In this document: positions 24,106-32,611 of the stretch, one piece after another
Layout of the letters: the number at the start of each line of letters is the position of its first letter
Position numbering within the stretch: position 1 is the first letter of the stretch
The notes under the pieces: model-generated
Told to the model about the DNA's origin: nothing
Database searches by the model: none
What the model saw: the letters and a program-made list of their open reading frames with translations, nothing else
Translations under genes and position numbers: made by a program
Source of the DNA: UBA6054 sp963975575
GTDB taxonomy: Bacteria > Planctomycetota > Phycisphaerae > Phycisphaerales > UBA1924
Direction: 5' to 3'
Assembly (NCBI GenBank): GCA_963975575.1
Contig: CAXBHL010000001.1
Span: 806,001 to 870,000, forward strand
DNA: 64,000 nt

Positions 24106-24666
24106 ATGGACGACGCGCTCGCCAAGCTGCTGGCCTCGCTCGACCGCCCCGCGGCGCGGGCGACGCACCCGGCGGCCCAGCCGGACGCGGTGCTGCTCGC
24201 GGCGTGCTCGGTGCACCACACGCGGGGCACCGGGCCGGGCGGGCAGCACAAGCACAACAACCAGACCGCGGTGGTGCTTACCCACCGTCCGACCGGGATG
24301 ACCGCGCAGGCGTCGGAGCGCCGCAGCGCCGAACAGAACAAGTCGGTGGCCCTGCGTCGGCTGCGCTTGGCGCTGGCGGTGGGGCACCGCGAGGCGGTGC
24401 CCGCGGGCGAGATCCGCAGCGGGTTGTGGCGCGAGCGGACCCGGGGTGGTCGGATCGTGCTCAGCCCGAAGCACGCCGACTATCCGACGATGCTGGCCGA
24501 GGGGCTGGACGTGCTGGCGGCGTCTGGCTTTGACCCGAAGAAGGCGGCGACCCGGCTCGGGGTCTCGCCGAGCCAGTTGGTGCGGATGATCGCGGACCAC
24601 CCGCCGGCGCTGGTGATGGTCAACGATCGTCGGGGTGACCGGGGCGAGCATCCCCTGCGGGGCTGA
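24106..24666 (+). CDS. Peptide chain release factor-like protein with GGQ motif
   Basis: 186 residues. The central 'HHTRGTGPGGQHKHNNQTAVVLTH' is the class-I release-factor catalytic segment (GGQ plus the following basic stretch), which hydrolyses peptidyl-tRNA in the ribosome. The stop-codon recognition domains are absent, so it belongs with ArfB/ICT1/PrfH-like proteins thought to rescue or modify termination. The C-terminal 80 residues differ from ArfB and end in a helix-turn-helix-like stretch ('FDPKKAATRLGVSPSQLVRMI'). It begins 10 bases after copy 3, which suggests co-transcription. Confidence 0.8.
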   Translation: MDDALAKLLASLDRPAARATHPAAQPDAVLLAACSVHHTRGTGPGGQHKHNNQTAVVLTHRPTGMTAQASERRSAEQNKSVALRRLRLALAVGHREAVPAGEIRSGLWRERTRGGRIVLSPKHADYPTMLAEGLDVLAASGFDPKKAATRLGVSPSQLVRMIADHPPALVMVNDRRGDRGEHPLRG

Positions 24667-24826
24667 TGGCGAAGCCAGGCCTGGATCGGCAGCGGCCTGC
24701 GTGATGCGGGTCTTTTCCGCACCGTTCAGCCCGATTTTCTTGTGCATTTGCTTGTCGACTGGGTGGATTGGCGCATGTTGTGGGCGGGCGAGGACCCGCC
24801 CGTGTTGTTCAAAGAGGAGGAGTCCG

Positions 24827-25411
24827 ATGCAGATTCGTACCGCCGCGGCGTTGGCCGCGATTGTTGTGGCCGCCCCGCTTGCGATGGGCGGCGTGTTCTT
24901 TGATGAGGGCGTCGACGGCGACCTGTCGAACGACCGGTTCAATCCGACCGTGTTCAACCTGGGGGCCGGCGGCAGCTCGTTCATCATGGACGTGATCGAC
25001 TCGGACCAGCCGCAGGGGGACCTGGACTACTTCACGGTGGTGATCGGCGACGGCCTCGCGATCGATTCGATCGTGCTGGCGGAGTCGTTCAACCCGGGGG
25101 GCGGGTTCGACAACGTGGCGTTCATCGCGTTGCAGATCGGGCCGATCGTGACGGTGGATCCGGCTTCGCCGAATCCCGCGCCGCTGGCGGGGTTCGTGAT
25201 CGGATCGCCGAACCTGATCGGCACGAACATCCTGCCGACCCTGGCGGGCGACGTCGGGCCGACGCTGGGGTCCGGGGAGTACGCGTTCTGGGTGCAGCAG
25301 ACGGGCGAGAGCCTGACGCGGCTGCGGCTGGATTTCAATGTTGTGCCGGCGCCGGGTGCGATGGCGGTGCTCGGGCTGGCCGGGTGGGCGGGGGTCCGCC
25401 GGCGTCGGTGA
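24827..25411 (+). CDS. Secreted PxP-CTERM protein
   Basis: 194 residues. Signal peptide 'MQIRTAAALAAIVVAAPLAMGG', then a domain beginning 'VFFDEGVDGDLSNDRFNPT' that resembles the repeated unit of surface proteins predicted to form a jelly-roll; I cannot name it. The tail reads 'VVPAPGAMAVLGLAGWAG' followed by four Arg. AGAGGAGGAG is a strong ribosome binding site 5 bases before the ATG. A terminator with T8 follows. Confidence 0.75.
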   Translation: MQIRTAAALAAIVVAAPLAMGGVFFDEGVDGDLSNDRFNPTVFNLGAGGSSFIMDVIDSDQPQGDLDYFTVVIGDGLAIDSIVLAESFNPGGGFDNVAFIALQIGPIVTVDPASPNPAPLAGFVIGSPNLIGTNILPTLAGDVGPTLGSGEYAFWVQQTGESLTRLRLDFNVVPAPGAMAVLGLAGWAGVRRRR

Positions 25412-25436
25412 CCGGGTATTGATCGAAACTTGACGC

Positions 25437-25465
25437 CCCGTCCGGCGATCGGACGGGTTTTTTTT
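25437..25465 (+). terminator. Rho-independent terminator
   Basis: CCCGTCCG and CGGACGGG around a GCGAT loop, then T8, ending the 24827 gene. Confidence 0.9.
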
Positions 25466-25547
25466 GTTGGGTCTTGCAGGGAACGGCCCGTGTGACCATA
25501 CTGGGTGGATTGCGTGGGTCGCAAAGTCAGGTCGAAGGAGTGCGAAT

Positions 25548-26147
25548 ATGGTGCGTGCGATCGTCGCGGTCGGATTGGCGGGGTTGGCCAGCGGCGCGGC
25601 GGCGCAGAGCGGGCTGGTGGTGAGTTTGACGTTCGACCGGACCGCCACCGCGGTCGGTGAGACGTTCAATGCGACGATCACGGCTTCGTGGGACGGTCCG
25701 GTCGGGTCGTATCTGTCGTCGGTGAACTTCGATCTGATCGCGAACATCGACGGTGCGAGGGTCAACAGCGTGGCGCCGGTCGCTTGGAACAATCCCGCCT
25801 TGGGTTTCGACGGGCAGGGCGTGGCGTCGGGCGCGGACGTGCTGGGCATCAATGCGGCGCAGTTCTCTCTGATCCCGCCGTTCTCGGCGACCAACCCCAT
25901 CTTGATCACGCGGATCGGGATGACGGTCACGTGCAACGAGGTCGGTCTGCTGACCTACTCGGTCCGTTCGACGGCCCCCGCGGGCACGGGGGCGTTCTCG
26001 GTCACCGGGCCGGGGTTCTCCGATCCGGTCGTGTTCTTCGGGGAGGGCTCGTTCAGTTCGATGTCGATGCTGGTGTGCCCGACGCCGGGCGTGCTCGGGG
26101 TCGCGGGGCTGGGTGGTGTTGTGCCGGCACGGCGGCGACGGGGATAG
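25548..26147 (+). CDS. Secreted PxP-CTERM protein (paralogue B)
   Basis: 199 residues, collinear with paralogue A at 19443: 'LVVSLTFDRTATAVGETFNATITASW', 'PVAWNNPALGFDGQGVASG', 'FSLIPPFSATNPILI' align directly. The tail ends 'CPTPGVLGVAGLGGVVPA' with four Arg and a Gly, a weaker sorting signal with Cys-Pro-Thr-Pro. GAAGGAG lies 7 bases before the ATG. The two paralogues face opposite ways on either side of the sulfotransferase group. It converges on folA. Confidence 0.75.
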   Translation: MVRAIVAVGLAGLASGAAAQSGLVVSLTFDRTATAVGETFNATITASWDGPVGSYLSSVNFDLIANIDGARVNSVAPVAWNNPALGFDGQGVASGADVLGINAAQFSLIPPFSATNPILITRIGMTVTCNEVGLLTYSVRSTAPAGTGAFSVTGPGFSDPVVFFGEGSFSSMSMLVCPTPGVLGVAGLGGVVPARRRRG

Positions 26148-26213
26148 TACCGGGAATCGTGCTCTTCGGGGACGAAGCGCACGGCACCGTGCATGCCAAG
26201 CCGGGCCGTCGGC

Positions 26214-26741
26214 TCAGCGGCGGGACCACCACTCGATGGTGAAGGCGTGGGCGTGGCGGTCGTCGCGTTCGTGGGTTTCGGCGCGGTCGAGCTGCCAGAG
26301 TTGGTCGTTGAAGGCGGGGAATGTCGTGTCGCCCTCGACGGCGGCGTGGACGCGGGTCAGGGTGATGTGGGTGGCCAGGGGCAGGGCCTGGCGGTAGATC
26401 TCGCCGCCGCCGATGATGCAGATCTCGTCGGGGATTTCGGGGTCGGCGGCTCGGGCGGTTTCGAGCATGGGGGTCGCGATCGTGATCGCCTCGTCGAGCG
26501 AGCGGGCGACGGTGACGCCCTCGGTCGGCTGCATCGTGCGTGAGATGATGATGTTGGGGCGTTTGGGCAGGGGTTTCTGGAAGAGTTCGTCGAAGGTCTT
26601 GCGGCCCATGATGACGGGGCGGCCGAGGGTGGAGCGTTTGAAGTGCTTGAGGTCGTCGGGGAGTGACCACGGGAGGCCGCCGTCGATGCCGATGACGTTG
26701 TTCTCGCTGGCGGCGGCGATGAGGACGATGTGGGGCGGCAC
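26214..26741 (-). CDS. folA: Dihydrofolate reductase
   Basis: Reduces dihydrofolate to tetrahydrofolate with NADPH. 175 residues: 'LIAAASENNVIGIDGGLPWSLPDDLKHFK' (N-terminal strand, Met20-type loop and the catalytic acid), 'PVIMGRKTFDEL' and 'IIISRTM' (NADPH site), 'IIGGGEIYRQAL' (Gly-Gly turn). The start is GTG at 26741. It lies 110 bases downstream of thyA on the same strand; ThyA makes the dihydrofolate that FolA recycles, so the pair is a functional dTMP unit. Confidence 0.95.
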   Translation of the reverse strand: MPPHIVLIAAASENNVIGIDGGLPWSLPDDLKHFKRSTLGRPVIMGRKTFDELFQKPLPKRPNIIISRTMQPTEGVTVARSLDEAITIATPMLETARAADPEIPDEICIIGGGEIYRQALPLATHITLTRVHAAVEGDTTFPAFNDQLWQLDRAETHERDDRHAHAFTIEWWSRR

Positions 26742-26749
26742 GGGAGCCT

Positions 26750-26835
26750 CGCTTCGCTCGGGCTTGGGGAGGCCCGCTCGCTGACGCTCGGGGCTGGTCG
26801 GGGAAACCCGTCGCTGACGCTCCGGGCTCGCAGGA
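26750..26835. repeat. Short dispersed repeats between thyA and folA
   Basis: CTCGCTGACGCTCGGGGCT and GTCGCTGACGCTCCGGGCT recur about 30 bases apart, with a 'GCCTCGCTTCGCTCGGGCTT' unit before them. They fill almost the whole 110-base gap and may form mRNA hairpins that tune folA. Confidence 0.65.
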
Positions 26836-26851
26836 GACGGTCGGCTTTGGG

Positions 26852-27715
26852 TCAGACGGCGACCTGGGCCCGGATGGCGGGGGCGGGGTCGTAGTTGAGC
26901 AGTTCGAAGTCTTCGTACCTAAAGGCGAAGAGGTCGGTGACCTTGGGGTTGAGGCGCATGGTCGGCAGGGCGCGGGGTTCGCGGCTGAGTTGCTCGTTGA
27001 CCTGGGGGAGGTGGTTGAGGTAGATGTGGGCGTCGCCCAGGGTGTGGATGAACTGGCCGGGGCGGTGGCCGGTGACCTGGGCGAGCATCAGGGTGAGCAG
27101 GGCGTAGGAGGCGATGTTGAAGGGCACGCCGAGGAAGAGGTCGGCGGAGCGTTGGTAGAGCTGGCAGTTGAGCCAGTCGGGGCCGCCGTCGGTGGCGCGC
27201 TGGACCTGGAACTGGAAGAGGCAGTGGCAGGCGGGCAGGGCCATCTGGTCGAGCTCGCCGGGGTTCCAGGCGGTGACGATGTGGCGGCGGGAGCAGGGGT
27301 TGGACTTGAGGCTGTGGACGAGGTTGGTGATCTGGTCGATCTGGCGGCCGTCGGGGGCGGTCCAGGAGCGCCACTGGTGGCCGTAGACGGGGCCGAGGTC
27401 GCCGGTTTCGGGGTCGGCCCACTCGTCCCAGATGGTGACGCCGACCTCGTTGAGGCTGCGGGCGTTGGTGTCGCCCTTCAAGAACCAGAGCAGCTCGTGG
27501 ATGATCGACCGGGTGTGGACTTTCTTGGTGGTGACCAGGGGGAAGCCGACGCGTTCGCCGGTGGCGATCTCGCGTTCGCGGGCGCCGGGGTAGTCGTGGT
27601 GGAGGAGGTAGCGGGACTGGTGCCCGAAGATCGAGATGGTGCCCACGCCGGTGCGGTCGTCGCACGGGGTGCCCTCGGCGAGGCAGCGGCGGAGGAGGTC
27701 GTGGTACTGGAGCAT
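26852..27715 (-). CDS. thyA: Thymidylate synthase
   Basis: Methylates dUMP to dTMP using methylene-tetrahydrofolate. 287 residues with all signatures: 'RTGVGTISIFGHQSRY', 'LLWFLKGDTNARSLNE', 'GPVYGHQWRSW', the nucleophile Cys163 in 'LPACHC', 'RSADLFLGVPFNIASYALLT' and the C-terminal 'HIYLNHLPQVNEQLSREP'. The usual Pro before Cys-His is Ala. It starts at an ATG with TACACT 6 bases before it (leaderless) and is followed by folA. Confidence 0.96.
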   Translation of the reverse strand: MLQYHDLLRRCLAEGTPCDDRTGVGTISIFGHQSRYLLHHDYPGAREREIATGERVGFPLVTTKKVHTRSIIHELLWFLKGDTNARSLNEVGVTIWDEWADPETGDLGPVYGHQWRSWTAPDGRQIDQITNLVHSLKSNPCSRRHIVTAWNPGELDQMALPACHCLFQFQVQRATDGGPDWLNCQLYQRSADLFLGVPFNIASYALLTLMLAQVTGHRPGQFIHTLGDAHIYLNHLPQVNEQLSREPRALPTMRLNPKVTDLFAFRYEDFELLNYDPAPAIRAQVAV

Positions 27716-27721
27716 GGCCCG

Positions 27722-27727
27722 AGTGTA
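27722..27727 (-). promoter_or_regulatory. Putative -10 box of thyA, leaderless layout
   Basis: Minus-strand TACACT, 6 bases before the ATG at 27715; no ribosome binding site. Confidence 0.5.
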
Positions 27728-27804
27728 GTGGAGGGGGTGGGGTTAGGGGTGACTAGGAGGGTGGGCAATGGGCGATGGGCAATGAGGGATGCGTGTGGGG
27801 GGGG

Positions 27805-29661
27805 TCAGTCTGCGGTGGGGGGGTAGATGATCCAGTCGGCTTGGAACTCGGGGGCGGTGGAGGGGCTGCGGGTGTACCGGTCGGAGAGCGACGAGACCGA
27901 CGGGATGTTCTTGTCGTCCGGGCGGCGGGCTTGGTTGTCTTGGCCGTTGCTGCCAACGAAGTAGACGTGGGGTACGCCGTCGATGAGGCGGTACTTGATG
28001 GGGCGGCCGGGGTCGAAGGGGTCCTCGGGGATGGTGGGCAGCAAGGCGGGGGTGAGTTCTTCGAGGGTGTCGGGCCAGCGGCCGGTGCGCTGGTGGTGGA
28101 TGTGCAGGGCGATGGTGGTGAGGGTGGCGTTGGTGTGGGCTCGGGCGCGGTGGGCGTTCTCTACCGCCCGGGTGAGCGCGGGGGTGAGGGTGGCCGCCAT
28201 GGCGTATCGGCGGCTTGATCCGAGGGTTTCTTCCTGCTTTGCGATCTCCTTGCGGATGCGGAAGCTCTCTGCCGAGCCGGGCGGTGCGGCCAGCAGCGCT
28301 CCGGCCAGATCGATGAGGCGGGCGTTGATCTCGTCCTGGTCGCGGCGAGAGCCGAACGCGACCATGGCGAGGGGGCCCGCAACGGGCGTGAGCAGGCTGT
28401 TTTCGAGGTCCGCCCCGTCGATCGTGATCGCGTCGACATAGCGGGCCAGGCGCAGGCCCTCGGCGGTCAGGTGCCCGTCGCCGTGGCCGTCGTCCGTGTA
28501 GGCGCGCTGGAGGAAGTCGGCGAACACGCGGCGCTCGGTCTCCAGGTCGAGGTCGCGGGCGATCCGGCCGGACACGGCTGCGGAGTGGGCGAGGGCGGCA
28601 AGGTGGGACTCGTCGAGCAGATTGGGGTGCTCGTGCAGGATTTGGAGCAGAGCCGTTTCGCCCGTGGACTGGATGGCGATCGCGACGAGCGAGGCGATGA
28701 GCGTGTGCTCCTGCCCGATGAGGCGGGCGGTGTCGAACACGGTCTCGAGCGAAGCGCCCACGCGGTCGGCGTCTTGCGACTGTGCGGCGGCGAATGCATC
28801 GAAGGCGATGAGTTGCGCGTTGCTGCGGGCGTGGCCGAGCCAGGGCAGCAGCACCTCGATGAGGAGCCCGGACTGGGCTGGGTCGTCGGACGGCGGGAGC
28901 ATTCTGTATTCGATGGAGCCGTCCTCGGCGGGAACCTCCTCGTACCGGTCGGAGTAGAGCAGGCCGAGGACGGGCCGGCGTGACGCGGCGATCGCGGCGT
29001 CGATCTGTGGCCTTACGCGGGCGTGGGCGGCGCGGAGTTCGTCGTAGGCTCGCGCGTCCGGCCGTGCGTACGGATACTGCTCCATCGCGTGCGGTCGGAG
29101 TTCGTTGCCTTGTTCGTCGTGCGTTTTGAAGGACAGCAGCGTGCGGAACTCGGGCGACCAGGCACGCTGGAGGTCGTCGAACGCGGGGAGGGCGTGCTGG
29201 CTTGGCGGATGGTCGGCGTTGCGTTCATTGAGTTCGGCGAGGTAGTTGTGCGTGATGCTCGGGCTGCCGGTGTTGAAGCGGACGAAGAGGACGGCGTAGA
29301 CGCCGATCATCGCGAGCAGGCTGATGCCGATGGCCTGCAAGACGCGTCGGCGGGCCTGCCAGTGCCAGGGGCGTTTGCGGCGGGCGCTGCGGCGGAGGAG
29401 TTTGGCGACGGTGGTGGGGTCGCCGAGGGATTCTGCGGTGTCCTCGGGCGTGCGGCCGGCGGACAGGGCGTCCTTGGCGTGGGCGATGAGTTCGCGGGCG
29501 ATGTCGGCGCGTTCGGACTTCCAGAGGCGGGTGGTGCGGACGATGGCCGCGATGCGGTCGGAAACCGGCGCGGGCAGGTCGGCAGCGGCGATGAGCGCGT
29601 CGGGTGTGGTGCGGCGGGCGCCGGGTTCAGCGTGCGTGGCGGCGTCGGGCGGGGTGCTCAT
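27805..29661 (-). CDS. PadR-partner membrane protein with HAAS-type N-terminal domain
   Basis: 618 residues. The N-terminal 100 residues ('LWKSERADIARELIAHAKDALSAGRTPEDTAESLGDPTTVAKLLRR') match the HAAS/DUF1700-type domain that accompanies PadR regulators. One membrane helix follows (about 115-137), then a large outer domain. The last part ('HHQRTGRWPDTLEELTPALLPTIPEDPFDPGRPIKYRL') recalls pseudopilin C-termini and is shared with the 31036 protein. The start is fixed by an ATGA overlap with the padR stop, so the two are translationally coupled. It probably senses an envelope state; the signal is unknown. Confidence 0.78.
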   Translation of the reverse strand: MSTPPDAATHAEPGARRTTPDALIAAADLPAPVSDRIAAIVRTTRLWKSERADIARELIAHAKDALSAGRTPEDTAESLGDPTTVAKLLRRSARRKRPWHWQARRRVLQAIGISLLAMIGVYAVLFVRFNTGSPSITHNYLAELNERNADHPPSQHALPAFDDLQRAWSPEFRTLLSFKTHDEQGNELRPHAMEQYPYARPDARAYDELRAAHARVRPQIDAAIAASRRPVLGLLYSDRYEEVPAEDGSIEYRMLPPSDDPAQSGLLIEVLLPWLGHARSNAQLIAFDAFAAAQSQDADRVGASLETVFDTARLIGQEHTLIASLVAIAIQSTGETALLQILHEHPNLLDESHLAALAHSAAVSGRIARDLDLETERRVFADFLQRAYTDDGHGDGHLTAEGLRLARYVDAITIDGADLENSLLTPVAGPLAMVAFGSRRDQDEINARLIDLAGALLAAPPGSAESFRIRKEIAKQEETLGSSRRYAMAATLTPALTRAVENAHRARAHTNATLTTIALHIHHQRTGRWPDTLEELTPALLPTIPEDPFDPGRPIKYRLIDGVPHVYFVGSNGQDNQARRPDDKNIPSVSSLSDRYTRSPSTAPEFQADWIIYPPTAD

Positions 29662-29999
29662 GCCGGGGCCCCCCGGATGATGCCCAGCGCCGTGAGCGCG
29701 CCGGCGAGGTTGTTCCACTGTTCGAGGTCGGCCTTGAGCTTCTTGCGGCCCTTGCCGGTGAGGCTGTAGTACTTGCGTTCGCGCCCGTTGTCGGCGGCCT
29801 GCCACTCGGCCTCGATGAGGCCCTTGGCCTCGAGGTTGTAGAGCATGGGGTACAGCGTGGACTGGCCCATGGCGAGGACGCCGTCGGTGCGGGCGTCGAG
29901 GGCCTCGACGAGTTCGTAGCCGTACATGGCGCGGTTGGAGAGCAGGTGGAGGACGGCGGTGGGCCCGGCCCCGCGCATCAGTTCGCGTTCGATCTTCAT
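29658..29999 (-). CDS. PadR-family transcriptional regulator
   Basis: 113 residues with the PadR winged helix: 'AVLHLLSNRAMYGYELVEALDARTDGVLAMGQSTLYPMLYNLEAKGLIEAEW' including the wing 'RERKYYSLTGKG'. A short C-terminal helix allows dimerisation. Start at 29999 because GGGAGG precedes it. Its upstream palindrome (30033-30051) is a likely autoregulatory operator. The next gene overlaps it by 4 bases. Confidence 0.9.
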   Translation of the reverse strand: MKIERELMRGAGPTAVLHLLSNRAMYGYELVEALDARTDGVLAMGQSTLYPMLYNLEAKGLIEAEWQAADNGRERKYYSLTGKGRKKLKADLEQWNNLAGALTALGIIRGAPA

Positions 30000-30032
30000 G
30001 GATGCCTCCCGGGGCCTCATGGTTGGCGGCCC

Positions 30033-30053
30033 ATACTATGTACGCCATAGTGT
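30033..30053. promoter_or_regulatory. Likely PadR operator/promoter
   Basis: ACTATG-TACGC-CATAGT (30035-30051) is a perfect 6+6 inverted repeat embedded in an AT-rich, GTAC-containing sequence, 34 bases before the padR start. PadR proteins bind such short palindromes at their own promoters. Confidence 0.6.
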
Positions 30054-30095
30054 ACGGCCCGGTTGCGGGCCGGGGGCGGTTTTCTGTGCCGCGGG

Positions 30096-31013
30096 TCAGC
30101 GCCGGGCGGTTTGGGCGGGTTCGGCGGCCGGGGCCGGGCGGGGGGTGAGCCACTTGCGCCGGAGGGCTTCACGCTCTTTCGGGGACCAGAAGTGGGCGGT
30201 GAAGCGGTGGTCGAGCAGGGCGTTGACGTACTCGGGGTTGTCGGCCATGCGGGCCTTGAGGTTGTCCACGCGGGGGCGGAGGCCGTGCTGGTCGGCGGTG
30301 TTGGTGCGCTCGATGCGGACGGACTTGGTGCCCAGGAACTCGTTGACGACCTGGCTCTTGACGGCGTCGTCGAGTTCGGTGCGGAGGACGAGGAGCTGGA
30401 AGGGGCCGTTGGTGTAGGTGGCGTGGCCGGCGTCCCACGGGAATGGGGTCTGGTAGACGTCGATGCCGAGGGTGGCGGCGGGTTCTAAATCGAACCAGTC
30501 GGTGGTGACGTGGTGGGGGTAGCGGTCGAAGAAGGCGGCCTCGACGGACTCGGGGGTCATGGCGGCGAGGCCGCCGGCGGCCATGGCCTTGGGGCTGAGC
30601 CAGTTGGAGGGGAAGTAGAGGAAGGCGGAGATGTTGGTGGCGACGGGCTCGCGGACGAGGGCGATGAACTTGCAGGGTTTGCCGCGGCCGATGATGCGGT
30701 CGTGGACCATGCGGTCGGAGTGCCAGTGGTCGCGCCACATCCCGGTGCCGCCCTGGGTCCAGGCGGGGTCGAGGCGGCGCTTGCGCCAGTGCTCGGGGCG
30801 GAGGGTGTGAGACTTCAAGACGAAGACGCCGCGGGCCTTGCGGAGGGCCTTGTAGACCGCGGCGGATGCGGTCTTGGGCATGCTGTAGACGACGACGGGC
30901 TGGCGGCCGGCGGCGTAGGTGAGTTGGGCTTTGACGCGGTCGCGGAGGATGTGGCGGTGCCAGTTGAAGCGTTTCTCGGCTTCCTTGATGTGGGGGAAGG
31001 GGTTGATGGGCAT
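30096..31013 (-). CDS. NKWYS-type putative capsular polysaccharide synthesis protein
   Basis: 305 residues. 'VVYSMPKTASAAVYKALR' resembles a sulfotransferase PAPS loop and 'FIALVREPVATNISAFL' its 3'-phosphate motif, while the C-terminus 'DHRFTAHFWSPKEREALRRKW' matches the end of the 'putative capsular polysaccharide synthesis' (NKWYS) family. The combination fits a distant sulfotransferase acting on surface polysaccharide. No capsule cluster is adjacent. Start at 31013 (MPINPFPH); a GTG at 31031 is possible. Confidence 0.65.
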   Translation of the reverse strand: MPINPFPHIKEAEKRFNWHRHILRDRVKAQLTYAAGRQPVVVYSMPKTASAAVYKALRKARGVFVLKSHTLRPEHWRKRRLDPAWTQGGTGMWRDHWHSDRMVHDRIIGRGKPCKFIALVREPVATNISAFLYFPSNWLSPKAMAAGGLAAMTPESVEAAFFDRYPHHVTTDWFDLEPAATLGIDVYQTPFPWDAGHATYTNGPFQLLVLRTELDDAVKSQVVNEFLGTKSVRIERTNTADQHGLRPRVDNLKARMADNPEYVNALLDHRFTAHFWSPKEREALRRKWLTPRPAPAAEPAQTARR

Positions 31014-31035
31014 GCCGGTGGCAGGGTACACGCGT

Positions 31036-32574
31036 TCAGCGGTCGGGGTCGGGCGGCGTGGGCGTGTGGGCGGGTGGATCAGGGTAGATCACCCAATCGG
31101 CGGCGGGCGCGTTGGGCCAAGTTTGGCCAGGGGCGAGGGTGTTGAAGCTGCGGACGGCGTCGGTGGCGTAGGGGCTGGCGGGGTTGGGCACGGGCGGGGT
31201 GCCATTGTCATCCCGGCGGTTGGCGCCGTTGTAGTAGAGCGTGGGTCCTGCGGCGGTAAGGCGGTACTTGATGGGGTTGCTGATGGGATCGAAGGGGTCG
31301 GCGGGCAGGGCGTCGAGCAACGCGGGGACGAGGGGGTGGAGCGTGGGCGGGTATGCGCCGTGGGCGAGGCGGTGTCGGTGCAGGGCGATGGCGACGAGGG
31401 TGGCCTCGGCCTCGAGTTGCACAACGTGCTGGCTGTAGAGGGCGCTGCCGAGGGCGGGGAAGAGCGTGCGCGCGACCACCGGGGCGTCGGAGGTTTCGGA
31501 GAAGAGGCGTTCGGACTCGACGCTGATGTAGGCGGCGGCGCCGGCGGGGCCGGCGTCGCGGGCCGCGGTCGCCTGGGCGATGAGGTCGTCCTGCCACACG
31601 AGGTTTTGGGCGCGGGTTCCCAGGCTGGGGGCGAGGAGCGGGGCCATCGCCGCGTTCTCGTCCGGGATGATCTCGCGGATCAGATTGTTCCCGTGGTAGA
31701 TGCTGTCGAGTCGGCGGATGCCGACCTTGGTGAGGCGTCCCTGCGGGCCGGGGGAGAACGTGCGGTCGAGGACGTCGGAGAGGGTGAGCAGTTCGTGCTC
31801 GATGCGGAGTGTGGTGTGGCGCCGGGCGGTCTCGGCGAGGTCGGCCTGGAGTGCGGCCAAGGCGGGCTCGTCGAGCAGGTCCGGGTGGTCGGCGAGGGCG
31901 CGGCGGATGCGCTTGGCGGCCTGTTCGACGGCGCGGAGGGCGATGATGTCTGCGAGGAAGATGGGGATTTGGCGGACCTGGCGGGCGATGGCGAGCGACG
32001 CGTGGACATCGGCGGTGAATCGGTCCGCGTCGTTGTGGACCGCGGCGTGGTCGGCGTCGATCAGGAGCAGGGCGGTGGTGATGGACGCGTGGCCGATGCC
32101 GGGGATGCGGAGAAAGATCGCCGATTCGAGCATGACGGGGTCGGTGGGGACCGGGTCAAAGAGGGCGAGGTCTTCGGGGGTGGGTCGGGCGAAGTCGGCA
32201 CCGAGGGTTTCGAACGCGGCGGCGGCGCGGGCGTCGGCGAGTTCGGGCTCGAGGGTGCGGACGAGGTCGGCCAGGGCCGCGAAGTCGGGGTCGTGCGGGG
32301 CGACGGCGCGGAGGTCGCGGTAGGGGTCGTCGGCGGGGGGCGGGTTGGCGGCGCGCCAGGCGTCGTCGAGGCGTTCGTAGACGGGGGCGGCGCGCCGTGA
32401 CGCGGGGACTGAGGCCCAGGGGGCGTTGAGTTCGGCGGCGAGGTCGCGTGCGGGCCGCGGGTCGTGGCGGTAGGCGCCGGCGGCGCGGGCGTAGAGCAGT
32501 GCGAGGGCGACGAGTAGGGCGGCGGCGATGGTGAGGGGGATGGCGCGGCGGAGGGTTCGGTGTGTCCCGTGCAT
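31036..32574 (-). CDS. Membrane-anchored homologue of the PadR-partner outer domain
   Basis: 512 residues. One N-terminal helix ('IPLTIAAALLVALALLYA') anchors a large outer domain. Segments align with the 27805 protein: 'LLDEPALAALQADLAETARRHTTLRIEHELL', 'AYPPTLHPLVPALLDALPADPFDPISNPIKYRL' and 'WPNAPAADWVIYPDP'. It lacks the HAAS domain and no padR is next to it, so it looks like the outer half on its own. Role unknown. Confidence 0.7.
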   Translation of the reverse strand: MHGTHRTLRRAIPLTIAAALLVALALLYARAAGAYRHDPRPARDLAAELNAPWASVPASRRAAPVYERLDDAWRAANPPPADDPYRDLRAVAPHDPDFAALADLVRTLEPELADARAAAAFETLGADFARPTPEDLALFDPVPTDPVMLESAIFLRIPGIGHASITTALLLIDADHAAVHNDADRFTADVHASLAIARQVRQIPIFLADIIALRAVEQAAKRIRRALADHPDLLDEPALAALQADLAETARRHTTLRIEHELLTLSDVLDRTFSPGPQGRLTKVGIRRLDSIYHGNNLIREIIPDENAAMAPLLAPSLGTRAQNLVWQDDLIAQATAARDAGPAGAAAYISVESERLFSETSDAPVVARTLFPALGSALYSQHVVQLEAEATLVAIALHRHRLAHGAYPPTLHPLVPALLDALPADPFDPISNPIKYRLTAAGPTLYYNGANRRDDNGTPPVPNPASPYATDAVRSFNTLAPGQTWPNAPAADWVIYPDPPAHTPTPPDPDR

Positions 32575-32611
32575 GCGGGGGTTTACCGGTGGGGACGGGG
32601 GAGGATTCGGG

